A stretch of DNA of 64,000 nucleotides. Source: Acidobacteria bacterium Mor1. Its GTDB lineage: Bacteria; Acidobacteriota; Polarisedimenticolia; Polarisedimenticolales; Polarisedimenticolaceae. Made by a program: the position numbers and the translations under genes. Positions 33,159 through 40,696 of this stretch are shown one piece after another (the first letter of the stretch is position 1; each line of letters opens with the position of its first letter). Under the pieces are notes generated by a model. The model did no database searches and was not told the DNA's origin. It was given only the letters and a program-made list of their open reading frames with translations. The stretch covers positions 5,201,672-5,265,671 of the forward strand of contig CP011806.1 in the NCBI GenBank assembly GCA_001664505.1, given 5' to 3'.

Positions 33159-33519
33159 CCGAGAGCCGCGGGGCCGGCCGCTAGCCGCCGCGTTCGGAAA
33201 AGGGCGACAGGCACCGAGGGCAGTGTTCCGCTCCCGGGACGCTCTCGGCGTCACGCCCGTGTTCATGTGTCCTGTCATCGGGACGCTTTCCGGCGTCCCG
33301 CAACGATCTCCTACCGCGGTACACGTCTGATCGTTTCGGCATCTCCGTTGCAACTCCCGACGACCAGTTCGCCGGCTTCAGCCGGAGGGAGGGAGGGATG
33401 GACAGAAGTGTCGCCGGCACCGCCCCGCGACTCGGGTGCGCTTTGTTCGGTCGCGCTCGGCCCGTTCCTGCCCCTGGTAGACTTGGCGGAACGGCCGGGA
33501 CACGGCAGGGGGTAGGGGA
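33159..33519. other. Gene-free stretch with an imperfect repeated hairpin
   Basis: About 360 bases between the GH16 and CPBP genes. It contains GGGACGC at 33280-33286 pairing with GCGTCCC at 33293-33299, and a near copy of the same unit at about 33236-33254 that pairs less well. A TAGACT -10-like box lies near 33478. An open frame on the minus strand here runs on as the complement of the CPBP gene and looks non-coding. Nothing else is recognised. Confidence 0.5.
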
Positions 33520-34920
33520 TTGAGCGAAGTTCCAGCCGATGACGGGAGTGTTTCCGCCGGTGAGGGTGGCGGGGAGAGCCTGGAGCAGCCGTCGAGTTCC
33601 AGGGGAGCAGGCTGCGCAATCGTCGGCGGCTTGCTGCTGATTCTCCTCTACTCGTTCTCGTTCGGCTTCGGAAACCGGGATGAGGCGTCGAGCCTCTGGT
33701 ACCCCCTCGATACGGTGCTCAAGGTTGCCGGGGCCGACCTGGATGCCATCGACTCCGGCCGGCTGGCGCAGGATCCCGGTGTCTGGGGGCGAATTCTCGG
33801 TATCCGCGAGGACGTCCGTCAGAAAGTGCTGGACGACTACGCCGCAGAGCTGGGCAAGCTTCCGCCGTGGTCCCTCGAAGGGTCCAGCCTCATGCTTCGC
33901 CGCGTCGTGTTGGAGTTGGAGGCGTCGGGCTGGAACTCCGAGATCACTTCGTACTTCAAGACCTACTCGCTCGGCCCGGAAAGCGAGGGGGTCTTGCGCT
34001 ACGCCTACGGCAGGGGTGGTAAGCCGACGGAATCGGAACTCGCCAACTTCAAGAGCTATATCGGTTCGGGTCACTGGTACGTCGACACGGTTCACCTACG
34101 CTTCGCCGAACGAGAAGGGCATGCTCGAGCCGTTGCGGCCGCCCGGAAGCGAATGTCAGCCCGAGTGGACAACGTCATCGCAGTCGATCGCGCGCAGCAA
34201 TGGATGTCGCTGATTCTCGGCGCGCTCGGGGTGCTGGTGCTCGGATGGTGGGTGTTGCGTGCGGGGCCCTGTGCCGAAACGCGCTGGACCTCGTATTGGG
34301 CGTTCGATTCCGGGATCGCGGTCAGCATTCTGGCCACGGTCGGGTACCTCTGGTATCCGGTTTTCTTCTCCGCGTTCCATCTCCACGTGCTCTGGGGTGG
34401 GCTCGTGGCCTTGGGGTTGATCTGGTTGCTGCGGCCGAAGGACGGGCCGGGCTTCCTCGTCATCTTCGGCTTTTCCGGACGCCCTTGGCGTTTGATCGTC
34501 GCCGTGACCTTGTGCGGAATTCTCGTCGATCAGTCTCTGACTGCACTGTGGACACTGGGCACCTGGGGGCAATTCACCGGTTGGGGGGGCTACAGTGAGC
34601 TGATCCTCTGGGGCTCGGGGGCGGCGGTGGTGGCCGCCCTGCTGAACGGCGTTCTGTTTGCGCCGCTGTTCGAGGAGCTGGTCTTTCGCGGGGTGTTCTA
34701 CGGGACGCTCCGGACTCGATTCAGCCTATGGCCGGCGCTGATCCTGAATGCGCTACTGTTCACTGTGTGGCATGGCTACAACCTTGAAGGCAGCCTTTGG
34801 ATTTTCGGCGCGGGCTTGCTTCTCGCGTACCTCTACGAGCGCAGCCGCAGCCTGATCCCGCCGATGATCGCCCATGGCTTATTCAATTTGCTGGTTTCAT
34901 TCTACGACCTGACCCTCTGA
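33520..34920 (+). CDS. CPBP family intramembrane metalloprotease
   Basis: 466 residues starting at TTG 33520 with GGTAGGGG upstream. One N-terminal helix (GCAIVGGLLLILLYSFSFGF), a soluble region (about 50-215), then a polytopic C-terminal half. The CPBP/Abi signature is FEELVFRGVFYGTLRTRF, with the Glu385-Glu386 pair and Arg390, followed by LLFTVWHGYN and PPMIAHGLFNLLVSF, which supply the catalytic histidines. The family includes prenyl-CAAX proteases and bacteriocin-immunity proteins. The soluble N-terminal domain of about 165 residues is unusual for it. The 3' end overlaps the convergent gene by 24 bases. Confidence 0.88.
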   Translation: MSEVPADDGSVSAGEGGGESLEQPSSSRGAGCAIVGGLLLILLYSFSFGFGNRDEASSLWYPLDTVLKVAGADLDAIDSGRLAQDPGVWGRILGIREDVRQKVLDDYAAELGKLPPWSLEGSSLMLRRVVLELEASGWNSEITSYFKTYSLGPESEGVLRYAYGRGGKPTESELANFKSYIGSGHWYVDTVHLRFAEREGHARAVAAARKRMSARVDNVIAVDRAQQWMSLILGALGVLVLGWWVLRAGPCAETRWTSYWAFDSGIAVSILATVGYLWYPVFFSAFHLHVLWGGLVALGLIWLLRPKDGPGFLVIFGFSGRPWRLIVAVTLCGILVDQSLTALWTLGTWGQFTGWGGYSELILWGSGAAVVAALLNGVLFAPLFEELVFRGVFYGTLRTRFSLWPALILNALLFTVWHGYNLEGSLWIFGAGLLLAYLYERSRSLIPPMIAHGLFNLLVSFYDLTL

Positions 34921-36192
34921 GTCAGGTGCCCGCAACTTTGGTTTCGAGGCGATCTCGATACTCCGGACCTCGGGCCACGGAATGTACTGGGCGGGCCCGC
35001 CGGCTACGGGAAACACGAGCATGCCGCCGTTGCCGCCGGCCAGGTCTCCCCGGGCCTCGAGGCGCAAGGGGCCGCCGTCGAGGTCGACGATGAAATGTTC
35101 ATCCGACGCCGGGTCGCGAGCGATCGAACGGATGCGTCCGAACGGGACGGTGTAGGTCACACCCTTCGCCGGCGCATCGAGGGTGTCCGTGGTTTCGCTC
35201 TCATCCAGGTCGAACACCAGCCGCCCGTGCGACGCCCCTTGCCGGGTCTCTACGCTTCCCTGTATCGCGCTTCCCGGCTTGAAGTCCGAGTAGGCGGGGG
35301 AATCGTCGCCTGGTGTGAGGTCGACCCCTTCGACCTGGTTCCAGGGGATCAGTACGCGGCCGTAGCGGGAATCGTCGACGACGAGGCCGCGGTTGCGCCG
35401 GTTCACGTCCGGCTCCCCCTCGAGGCTCAGCTCGTCGCCGACCTGAAGCCGTATCCGGCAGCCGCTGTCCCCGTCTCGTTCGATCGAGGCGATGTCGTCG
35501 AAGGGGATCGCCTGTCGGCCCTTGTCGCTGCGGCCCACCAGCCTGTCGCTGCCCAGGCGTTTCAGCCGGTTCCACTGAATGAACCCGCGAAACGAACCAT
35601 CCCCGGTGCGAACGGTTCCGTGGAGTCGTGACGTGGGAGCCGCATCGCCGCCGGGTGCCGGCCGGAACTCGATCTGCCGGATCGCCCGGGCTTCCAGGTC
35701 GACCACCCGGGTCCCGTCGACCCAGACCCGCACTCCGTCGTCGATGTCCCCGGCCTCGTGGCGATCGAGCAGCACCCGCGTGCCGCTCTTCAGCGTGACC
35801 CGAACATCCCGCCCCTCGATGTCGATGCGCGTCAGGTTGCCGAAGCGCGTCATGAACGGCCGCTCGAGTTGCGCTGGTTTCGGTGCCTCCTCCTGGCCGG
35901 AAAGATGTTCGGCCCAGGGGTTGTGCGGTTTGAATCCGTTGAATGCGTCGCTCCAGAACGCTTCCTGATCCCCGCCGAAGCGGAGATAGCCCTGGTGGTC
36001 GTTCCCTTCGGTGGTCGTGACGACTCCGTAGAGGTAGCCGGGATGCTCGGGACGAGGTGTTTGCGGAGTGATGGCGGGCCAGTGGGCGGTATCGGGCTCG
36101 AGTGCCTGCTGCACGAGCCGGTAACCCGCCAGCACCAGGACCAGAAGCAGCAGCAGGGCAGCGGCGGACCCGGCGATGACGGTCCTGGACAT
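34897..36192 (-). CDS. Membrane-anchored protein with five IPW/IPF-type repeats
   Basis: 431 residues. One N-terminal membrane helix (IAGSAAALLLLLVLVLAGY) leaves the rest in the periplasm. The body is beta-rich and built on a recurring element: LEARAIRQIEF, IPFDDIASIER, IPWNQVEGVDL, VPFGRIRSIAR and IPWPEVRSIEI, spaced by about 50-60 residues. Between them are GYLRFGG, GFIQWNRLK and similar strands. Repeats of this kind occur in uncharacterised exported proteins of Acidobacteria-like genomes; I know of no defined function. A ribosome site AGGAGCG precedes ATG 36192. It is convergent with the CPBP gene. Confidence 0.78.
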   Translation of the reverse strand: MSRTVIAGSAAALLLLLVLVLAGYRLVQQALEPDTAHWPAITPQTPRPEHPGYLYGVVTTTEGNDHQGYLRFGGDQEAFWSDAFNGFKPHNPWAEHLSGQEEAPKPAQLERPFMTRFGNLTRIDIEGRDVRVTLKSGTRVLLDRHEAGDIDDGVRVWVDGTRVVDLEARAIRQIEFRPAPGGDAAPTSRLHGTVRTGDGSFRGFIQWNRLKRLGSDRLVGRSDKGRQAIPFDDIASIERDGDSGCRIRLQVGDELSLEGEPDVNRRNRGLVVDDSRYGRVLIPWNQVEGVDLTPGDDSPAYSDFKPGSAIQGSVETRQGASHGRLVFDLDESETTDTLDAPAKGVTYTVPFGRIRSIARDPASDEHFIVDLDGGPLRLEARGDLAGGNGGMLVFPVAGGPAQYIPWPEVRSIEIASKPKLRAPDSEGQVVE

Positions 36193-36417
36193 GGACGCTC
36201 CTGGAGCCGTCCGAGGCGGATCGGGCCGCCTAGGGATCGGCTACGGTCGGTAGAAGCTCCATGATATCCGAGGCCTGGGAGCGGGGCAGGTCGATCACCT
36301 GGCGCACCGCGAAGGCAGTCTGGCTGCGGTCCTGCCCGGGATTGAAACGCAGCACTAGATTTGCCGTACCATGCGGCGAGGGGCGACGAACGGGCCGTTC
36401 GCTCGCGAGGAGGTTTC

Positions 36418-37032
36418 ATGCACCGTCAAGCTTTCCGTTTGTTTTCGTCCCTTGCTCTTTGCCTCGTGCTCGCCGCGGGCCCGACTGCAGGTCTCGCATC
36501 GGAGGGCCTCGACGGGGTCAACGTCGGCCGCTTGCTGCAACCGCACCCGGATGCTCCCGAAGAGATGAAGCAATTCAGTTTTCTGGTCGGCGAGTTCGAT
36601 TGCGAGCTGACCTTCACCCAGCAGGACGGCTCCAAGGTCAGCAGCCGTGGCCGCTGGGTCGGCTACTACACCCTGAACGGCTACGCCTTTCAGGACGACT
36701 GGTACTCCGAGCTGGGATACCGGGGCACGACCTGGCGTAGCTACGACGACGCCAAGGGGCGCTGGGTCAACAACTGGTTGATGGCCGGTACCGACGAGGC
36801 CCCCGGATTCGTCAAGGGGTTTTTCTATGGGAACATGGCCGACGGCGAGATGGTGCTGGAAGCCCAGGGCTCCGATACCCGGGGCGCCTACATCGACCGC
36901 ATCCGGTTCAGCGATATCGAGACATCCGGCTTCACCTGGTCGATGAGCCGCTCCTACGACGGCGGTGAGACCTGGCTGGAGAACGTCGCCGTCAACCGTG
37001 CCCGCCGGGTGTCGAGGACTCCCGCCGGGTAG
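36418..37032 (+). CDS. Exported DUF1579-like protein
   Basis: About 204 residues. Signal peptide (LFSSLALCLVLAAGPTAGLA) then a lipocalin-like beta-barrel pattern: MKQFSFLVGEFDCELTF, SRGRWVGYYTLNGYAFQDDW, RSYDDAKGRWVNNWLMAG, FVKGFFYGNMADGEMVLE and FSDIETSGFTWSMSRSYDGG. FLVGEF-D and the spacing of the Trp/Tyr strands match the DUF1579/heme-binding-nitrophorin-like group of small barrels. Ligand unknown. ATG 36418 follows AGGAGG at ideal distance. It is monocistronic and convergent with the LuxR-type regulator, four bases away. Confidence 0.8.
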   Translation: MHRQAFRLFSSLALCLVLAAGPTAGLASEGLDGVNVGRLLQPHPDAPEEMKQFSFLVGEFDCELTFTQQDGSKVSSRGRWVGYYTLNGYAFQDDWYSELGYRGTTWRSYDDAKGRWVNNWLMAGTDEAPGFVKGFFYGNMADGEMVLEAQGSDTRGAYIDRIRFSDIETSGFTWSMSRSYDGGETWLENVAVNRARRVSRTPAG

Positions 37033-37036
37033 CCGT

Positions 37037-37624
37037 CTAGTCTTCCCGTTCGCCCGAGTCCATCCAGGCGAGGATCGCCTCCAGCCGGCTGTGGACCTCG
37101 AGCTTGTGCAAGATGTGCTGGACGTGATTCCGTACGGTGACCCCGGATACCTGCAGTCCAGCCGCCACTTCCGCGGTAGTCGCCCCGGCTGCGAGCAGGC
37201 TGAGGATCTCCCGTTCCCGGGGAGTCAGCCGGGAGACCCGCGGATCGGGCTCGGGAGCCGCGGCCTCCCGGTCTTCTTCGGTGTCGGGGCAGGGCACCAG
37301 CACGTGAACGATTCGCGGGCCGTCAGCGCCCGGCACCACCCGGGAGTGAAGGTCGACGAGACCGCCTCCGGAGGCTTCGGGGAGGCGGACCCGATGGGTC
37401 AGCTCATCGATACCCCGGGCGGCCTGACGGCGAATGGCGCAGCGCGTGCTGCAGAATGGACGGCCGTCGGGAGCGCGGAGACCGGCGGATTCCCAGCAGG
37501 GCGCGTCCTCACCGATCCCGTCGCGATCGAGCCACTCGCGGGCACAGCGATCCTGCTGTTCGAGCCGGCCGCGGGTGTCGGTGATCAACACGCCGCAGCG
37601 GAGCGGTTCGAGTCTACGGTTCAA
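37037..37624 (-). CDS. LuxR-type regulator with Cys-containing PAS-like sensor
   Basis: 195 residues. The C-terminal part (about 128-190) is a LuxR/FixJ helix-turn-helix: SRLTPREREILSLLAAGATT, then VAAGLQVSGVTVRNHVQHIL and LEVHSR. The N-terminal 110 residues look like a PAS domain (CGVLITDTRGRLEQQD) with four cysteines in two groups: CGV at the start, PCWESAG and FCSTRCAI. That arrangement recurs in PAS-LuxR proteins and could hold a metal or sense redox state. TTG 37624 is used as the start, but a GTG eleven codons later is possible. The nearest candidate target is the hairpin-rich region just upstream. Confidence 0.83.
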   Translation of the reverse strand: MNRRLEPLRCGVLITDTRGRLEQQDRCAREWLDRDGIGEDAPCWESAGLRAPDGRPFCSTRCAIRRQAARGIDELTHRVRLPEASGGGLVDLHSRVVPGADGPRIVHVLVPCPDTEEDREAAAPEPDPRVSRLTPREREILSLLAAGATTAEVAAGLQVSGVTVRNHVQHILHKLEVHSRLEAILAWMDSGERED

Positions 37625-37796
37625 GGCTCCCCCGAAAGCAAGGCGGCCGCCCGCTGTGGACGGCCGGGGTCTTGCCGAAGAGCCTACTCCGTGGTCTTCG
37701 GGAGGGTCCAGCCGGATCGCGGACGATCCGGCTCCCCTTGATTCGGAGCCGCGACGTCAGGGAGTTCGCCGCGGCTCCCGGTTCGCGATCCGGACG
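37625..37796. other. Intergenic region with three strong inverted repeats
   Basis: A perfect 10-bp stem with a 4-base loop lies at 37710-37733 (AGCCGGATCG / CGATCCGGCT). A perfect 9-bp stem with a 16-base loop lies at 37745-37778 (GGAGCCGCG / CGCGGCTCC). A shorter GGCCG/CGGCC stem lies near 37646-37666. None is followed by a T-run. They may end transcription of the FG-GAP gene or form a regulatory RNA. Confidence 0.5.
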
Positions 37797-39077
37797 CTAC
37801 TCCTCTTCAGGAGCAGGCCGCAGCGGCCTGGTCCGGACGTCCAGCGCCATCAGGGTGTCACCGTTGGCCACCACTACCTCCATCTGAGGGTCGGCGTCCA
37901 GGTCGGCGGTGACCAGCGAGAAGCTGGCGTAGTCGATCTTGTCCAGCGGGAAGGCCCACAGCGGGTTGAGGTCACCGTCGAGGGCTCCGACGTAGTAGTG
38001 CGGCAGCGGCGACTGATCCAGCGGGTTGAAGGCTCCGATCAGGATCTCTTGCAGGCCGTCCTGGTTGACGTTGCCCAGGACATGGGTCACGACGCCGTAC
38101 ACCGACCACATCACCTCACCGGTCATCCCGTCCATCACCGTCAACCGGGTGCTGTCCCGGTCGCTGGCGACCACCTCGATCCGTTGCCTGAAGTGGAGCT
38201 CGTCATTCACCACGTCGGCAACCGAGAGCAGGGTCCCCTTATGGCGTCCGCCGCTCATCCAGTCGATCCGGCCCTCGGGACCGTAGCAGGTGGTCGGGGA
38301 GCCGCCGGAGAGCATTTCCGGGCGGCCATCGCCGCTGACGTCGGCGGCGACGATATCCGCGCCGAACCCGGGGCCCTCGACCGGCATGGTCCAGCCGTCA
38401 TCGGAGCGCACGTCGATCAGCGAGACACGGTTGGCTTCACCGACGGCGATGTCCTGCACCCCGTCGAAGGTCAGGTCGAGGGTGTCGAGGGACAGAGGAC
38501 GTCCGGCGTGGAAGGCGTGGAGGCGCTTGCCGTCCGATGCGTTCCAGACCAACACGCAGCCGCCGTAGGGGTAGGTGTTGTTGGCGCCCACGATGTCGAT
38601 CAGGCCGTTGCCGGTGACGTCGGCGTAGGCCAGATCGGTGATCTCCGCGAAGTCTCCATCGGCCGTCCAGAGTTCCCGCCCGTGACGGTCCAGGACCTGG
38701 ATTCTGGCCGGATCGGCCATGGCGGTGGCGATGACCTCGGGATGTCCGTCACCGTCGAGGTCGCGGATGTCGGCGGTGGCGTTGACCGCCTTGTCGGCCA
38801 GCTTCTGCCGCCAAAGCGCCTTGCCGGTCTTTCCGCTGACGGCGGTCACCTGCCCGTCCCGGGTACCGAAGACCACGTCCGGAGTGCCGTCGTAGTCCAG
38901 GTCGGCAACGGCGTAGCCGTCACCCCAGGAGTCGAGGTTGTAGATCCCCTGTGGAACGTCGAAGGTCCAGAGGGGTTTGGCCAGTAGTTCGCCCGCAGCC
39001 GCCACCGGCGACGCGCCGATGAGGGCAACGGTCAGGAGGGTCAACAGGGTTACGTGACTACGAGTGCGGCTGAACAC
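37797..39077 (-). CDS. Exported FG-GAP/VCBS-repeat beta-propeller protein
   Basis: About 426 residues from GTG 39077, which has GAGGAGG six bases upstream and begins a clean signal peptide (HVTLLTLLTVALIGASPVAAA). The body is a series of FG-GAP-like blades with calcium loops: VADLDYDGTPDVVFGTRDG, IRDLDGDGHPEVIATAM, YADVTGNGLIDIVGANN, AADVSGDGRPEMLSGG, GNVNQDGLQEILIGAF and TADLDADPQMEVVVANGD. A PQQ-like blade (GQVTAVSGKTGKALWRQKL) is also present. Such integrin-alpha-like propellers are extracellular and often adhesive. It follows the beta-helix gene on the same strand. Confidence 0.86.
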   Translation of the reverse strand: MFSRTRSHVTLLTLLTVALIGASPVAAAGELLAKPLWTFDVPQGIYNLDSWGDGYAVADLDYDGTPDVVFGTRDGQVTAVSGKTGKALWRQKLADKAVNATADIRDLDGDGHPEVIATAMADPARIQVLDRHGRELWTADGDFAEITDLAYADVTGNGLIDIVGANNTYPYGGCVLVWNASDGKRLHAFHAGRPLSLDTLDLTFDGVQDIAVGEANRVSLIDVRSDDGWTMPVEGPGFGADIVAADVSGDGRPEMLSGGSPTTCYGPEGRIDWMSGGRHKGTLLSVADVVNDELHFRQRIEVVASDRDSTRLTVMDGMTGEVMWSVYGVVTHVLGNVNQDGLQEILIGAFNPLDQSPLPHYYVGALDGDLNPLWAFPLDKIDYASFSLVTADLDADPQMEVVVANGDTLMALDVRTRPLRPAPEEE

Positions 39078-39210
39078 GGCGAACCTCCTCGTCTGCCGTG
39101 CGGCGCTGCGGCCGGTCTCCCTTCGCGTGCGTTGCAGCCGGGTCACGCCGCCGGCGGAATTGCGTTTGCGTCTAAGGGGGTATTTGCGTGCAAACGGGCG
39201 GCGGCGTCCA

Positions 39211-39226
39211 TGATGCGATTGCATCA
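39211..39226. promoter_or_regulatory. Palindromic site TGATGC-N4-GCATCA
   Basis: A perfect 6-bp inverted repeat with a 4-base spacer lies between the beta-helix and FG-GAP genes, about 135 bases before GTG 39077. Its size fits an operator for a dimeric regulator. Confidence 0.35.
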
Positions 39227-39255
39227 GATCGAGGATCGAGCCGGTCGGTTTTGGC

Positions 39256-40593
39256 CTACTCGCCGCAGTTGCGGGTTCGTGGCCGTTCGGTGGGGGTGGC
39301 ATCGAACCCCAGGCTGCTCTCGACGCTTCCGACGGCGGTCACCAGGTAGAAGAAGGCGGATCCGGCGGCCGGTACGTCGTCGTCGACGAGGCCTTCGGCG
39401 ATCAGGCAGCTTTCCAGAGCCTGCGGTATCGAGGCCGGGTCCTGAGTGTAGACGCCGCTGGTGCGCAGGGTCTGGAGATCGCCGCGGTAGACGTTGTAGA
39501 GCACGCCGGTTCCGAGCGCTTCATCCCAGCGAAGGGTGTCGCCGTCGAAGGTGACTCGCGTGATCCCGGTGTTCTCGACCGCACCGATATCCCGCACCGG
39601 TAGGCCGTCGAGATCCCCGTCGAGCGAACGTGGAAAGCCGGCGACGTCCAGGGCCGGGTACGTTCCGAGAGTAGCCGCATCGATCAAGGGCGAATCGCTC
39701 CGGGGTTTGAGGGACTCCTCGTCGACGAACTGCGGGTCGATGAGCGTAACGCCCGAGGGGAAACCGGTGCCGGAGGGATTGTTGGCGTAGGAGATGTTCG
39801 ACGCGTAGGTGAAACTGCTGTCGACCGCATCCAGATCCGACGGGTACGACGCGAGCCCGGTGTTGCGAAAGAAGACGTTGTTTCCGATCAGCCCGGTGGA
39901 GTTCCAGGCGTAGATGCCCGCACTGTAGAACTCGGTCGTGTTGCCGAAGAACGTATTCCCGACGATCTCGAGGTCCGCAAGGGATACGTGGATCGAGCTG
40001 CCCGTGAAGCTCGCGGAGTTACTCAGGATCAGGTTCGTGGTGATCACTGCGTTTTGTACTTGGGAGGCATGGATCCCGCCGCCGCTTTGAGTGGAGTGGT
40101 TGCCCTCGATGATGTTGCCGGAGATCGCCGGATCACCGTTCGACCGGAGATAGATGCCCCCTCCGTCTCTCGCTCGGTTGTCCAGAATCAAGTTGCGGGT
40201 GATCGTCGGACTGCCGCCTTCGATTCGGATTCCTCCGCCGTTGCCCTGGGTGAAGCCGTTTCGGATCGTGAGATCGGAGAGGCCGGTAGCGACTCCGAGC
40301 TCCGGGAAGGTCACCACGCTTCCCGACCGGCCGCCATCGATGATTGCGCAGTTCCGGTCCTCGCCCCGGACGTGTCTGCCGTTCTGCATCACGATGTTTT
40401 CGAAGTAGACACCGCACCCTACGAGCACTTCGTCTCCGAAGGCGGCGGCATGGATCGCGTCCTGAATCGTGGTGAAATCGCCATGGCCCGTGGGGTCCAC
40501 GGTCAGGGTTGCCGCACCGGCGATGCTGCCGAAGAGCAGAATCAGCAGCGCGGAGGCAGCCAGGCGTTTGGGTTTGTTGGTTGTTCGAGGCAT
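39256..40593 (-). CDS. Exported right-handed beta-helix protein with FN3-like C-terminal module
   Basis: About 445 residues. The signal peptide (LAASALLILLFGSIAGAA) leads into TLTVDPTGHGDFTTIQDAIH, the standard start of pectinase-type beta-helices. Coils follow: GGIRIEGGSPTITRNLILDN, GGIYLRSNGDPAISGNIIEG, GGIHASQVQNAVITTNLIL and LEIVGNTFFGN. A closing segment (SPLIDAATLGTYP, RDIGAVENTG) resembles choice-of-anchor Q. The last 90 residues (LRWDEALGTGVLYNVYRGDL, AFFYLVTAVG, CGE at the end) are the FN3-like module shared with four other exported proteins in the window. It could bind or cleave a polysaccharide; no lyase residues can be named. Confidence 0.87.
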   Translation of the reverse strand: MPRTTNKPKRLAASALLILLFGSIAGAATLTVDPTGHGDFTTIQDAIHAAAFGDEVLVGCGVYFENIVMQNGRHVRGEDRNCAIIDGGRSGSVVTFPELGVATGLSDLTIRNGFTQGNGGGIRIEGGSPTITRNLILDNRARDGGGIYLRSNGDPAISGNIIEGNHSTQSGGGIHASQVQNAVITTNLILSNSASFTGSSIHVSLADLEIVGNTFFGNTTEFYSAGIYAWNSTGLIGNNVFFRNTGLASYPSDLDAVDSSFTYASNISYANNPSGTGFPSGVTLIDPQFVDEESLKPRSDSPLIDAATLGTYPALDVAGFPRSLDGDLDGLPVRDIGAVENTGITRVTFDGDTLRWDEALGTGVLYNVYRGDLQTLRTSGVYTQDPASIPQALESCLIAEGLVDDDVPAAGSAFFYLVTAVGSVESSLGFDATPTERPRTRNCGE

Positions 40594-40679
40594 TAGCGGA
40601 CCTGCGCTTCCGTCGTTGCGGCGAGCATGCCAGAACCCGCCGTCAGACTCAAGAAGGACCGGATTTCCCCGGAGCACCG

Positions 40680-40685
40680 TATAAT
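40680..40685 (+). promoter_or_regulatory. Consensus -10 box TATAAT for the GT4 gene at 40697
   Basis: TATAAT ends 11 bases before ATG 40697, so the predicted mRNA leader is only about five bases. No -35 box or ribosome site is seen. Confidence 0.5.
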
Positions 40686-40696
40686 CCGCTCCCACG

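Noticed and set aside
33181-33345. Possible short minus-strand gene ending in CPRCLSPFSERGG
   Set aside because: The cysteine pair looked like a zinc knuckle, but there is no ribosome site, and upstream the frame is only the complement of the CPBP gene.
31248-33353. Open frame of about 700 codons opposite the GH16 gene
   Set aside because: It is the complement of an unmistakable GH16-CBM6 coding sequence and has no recognisable protein features.
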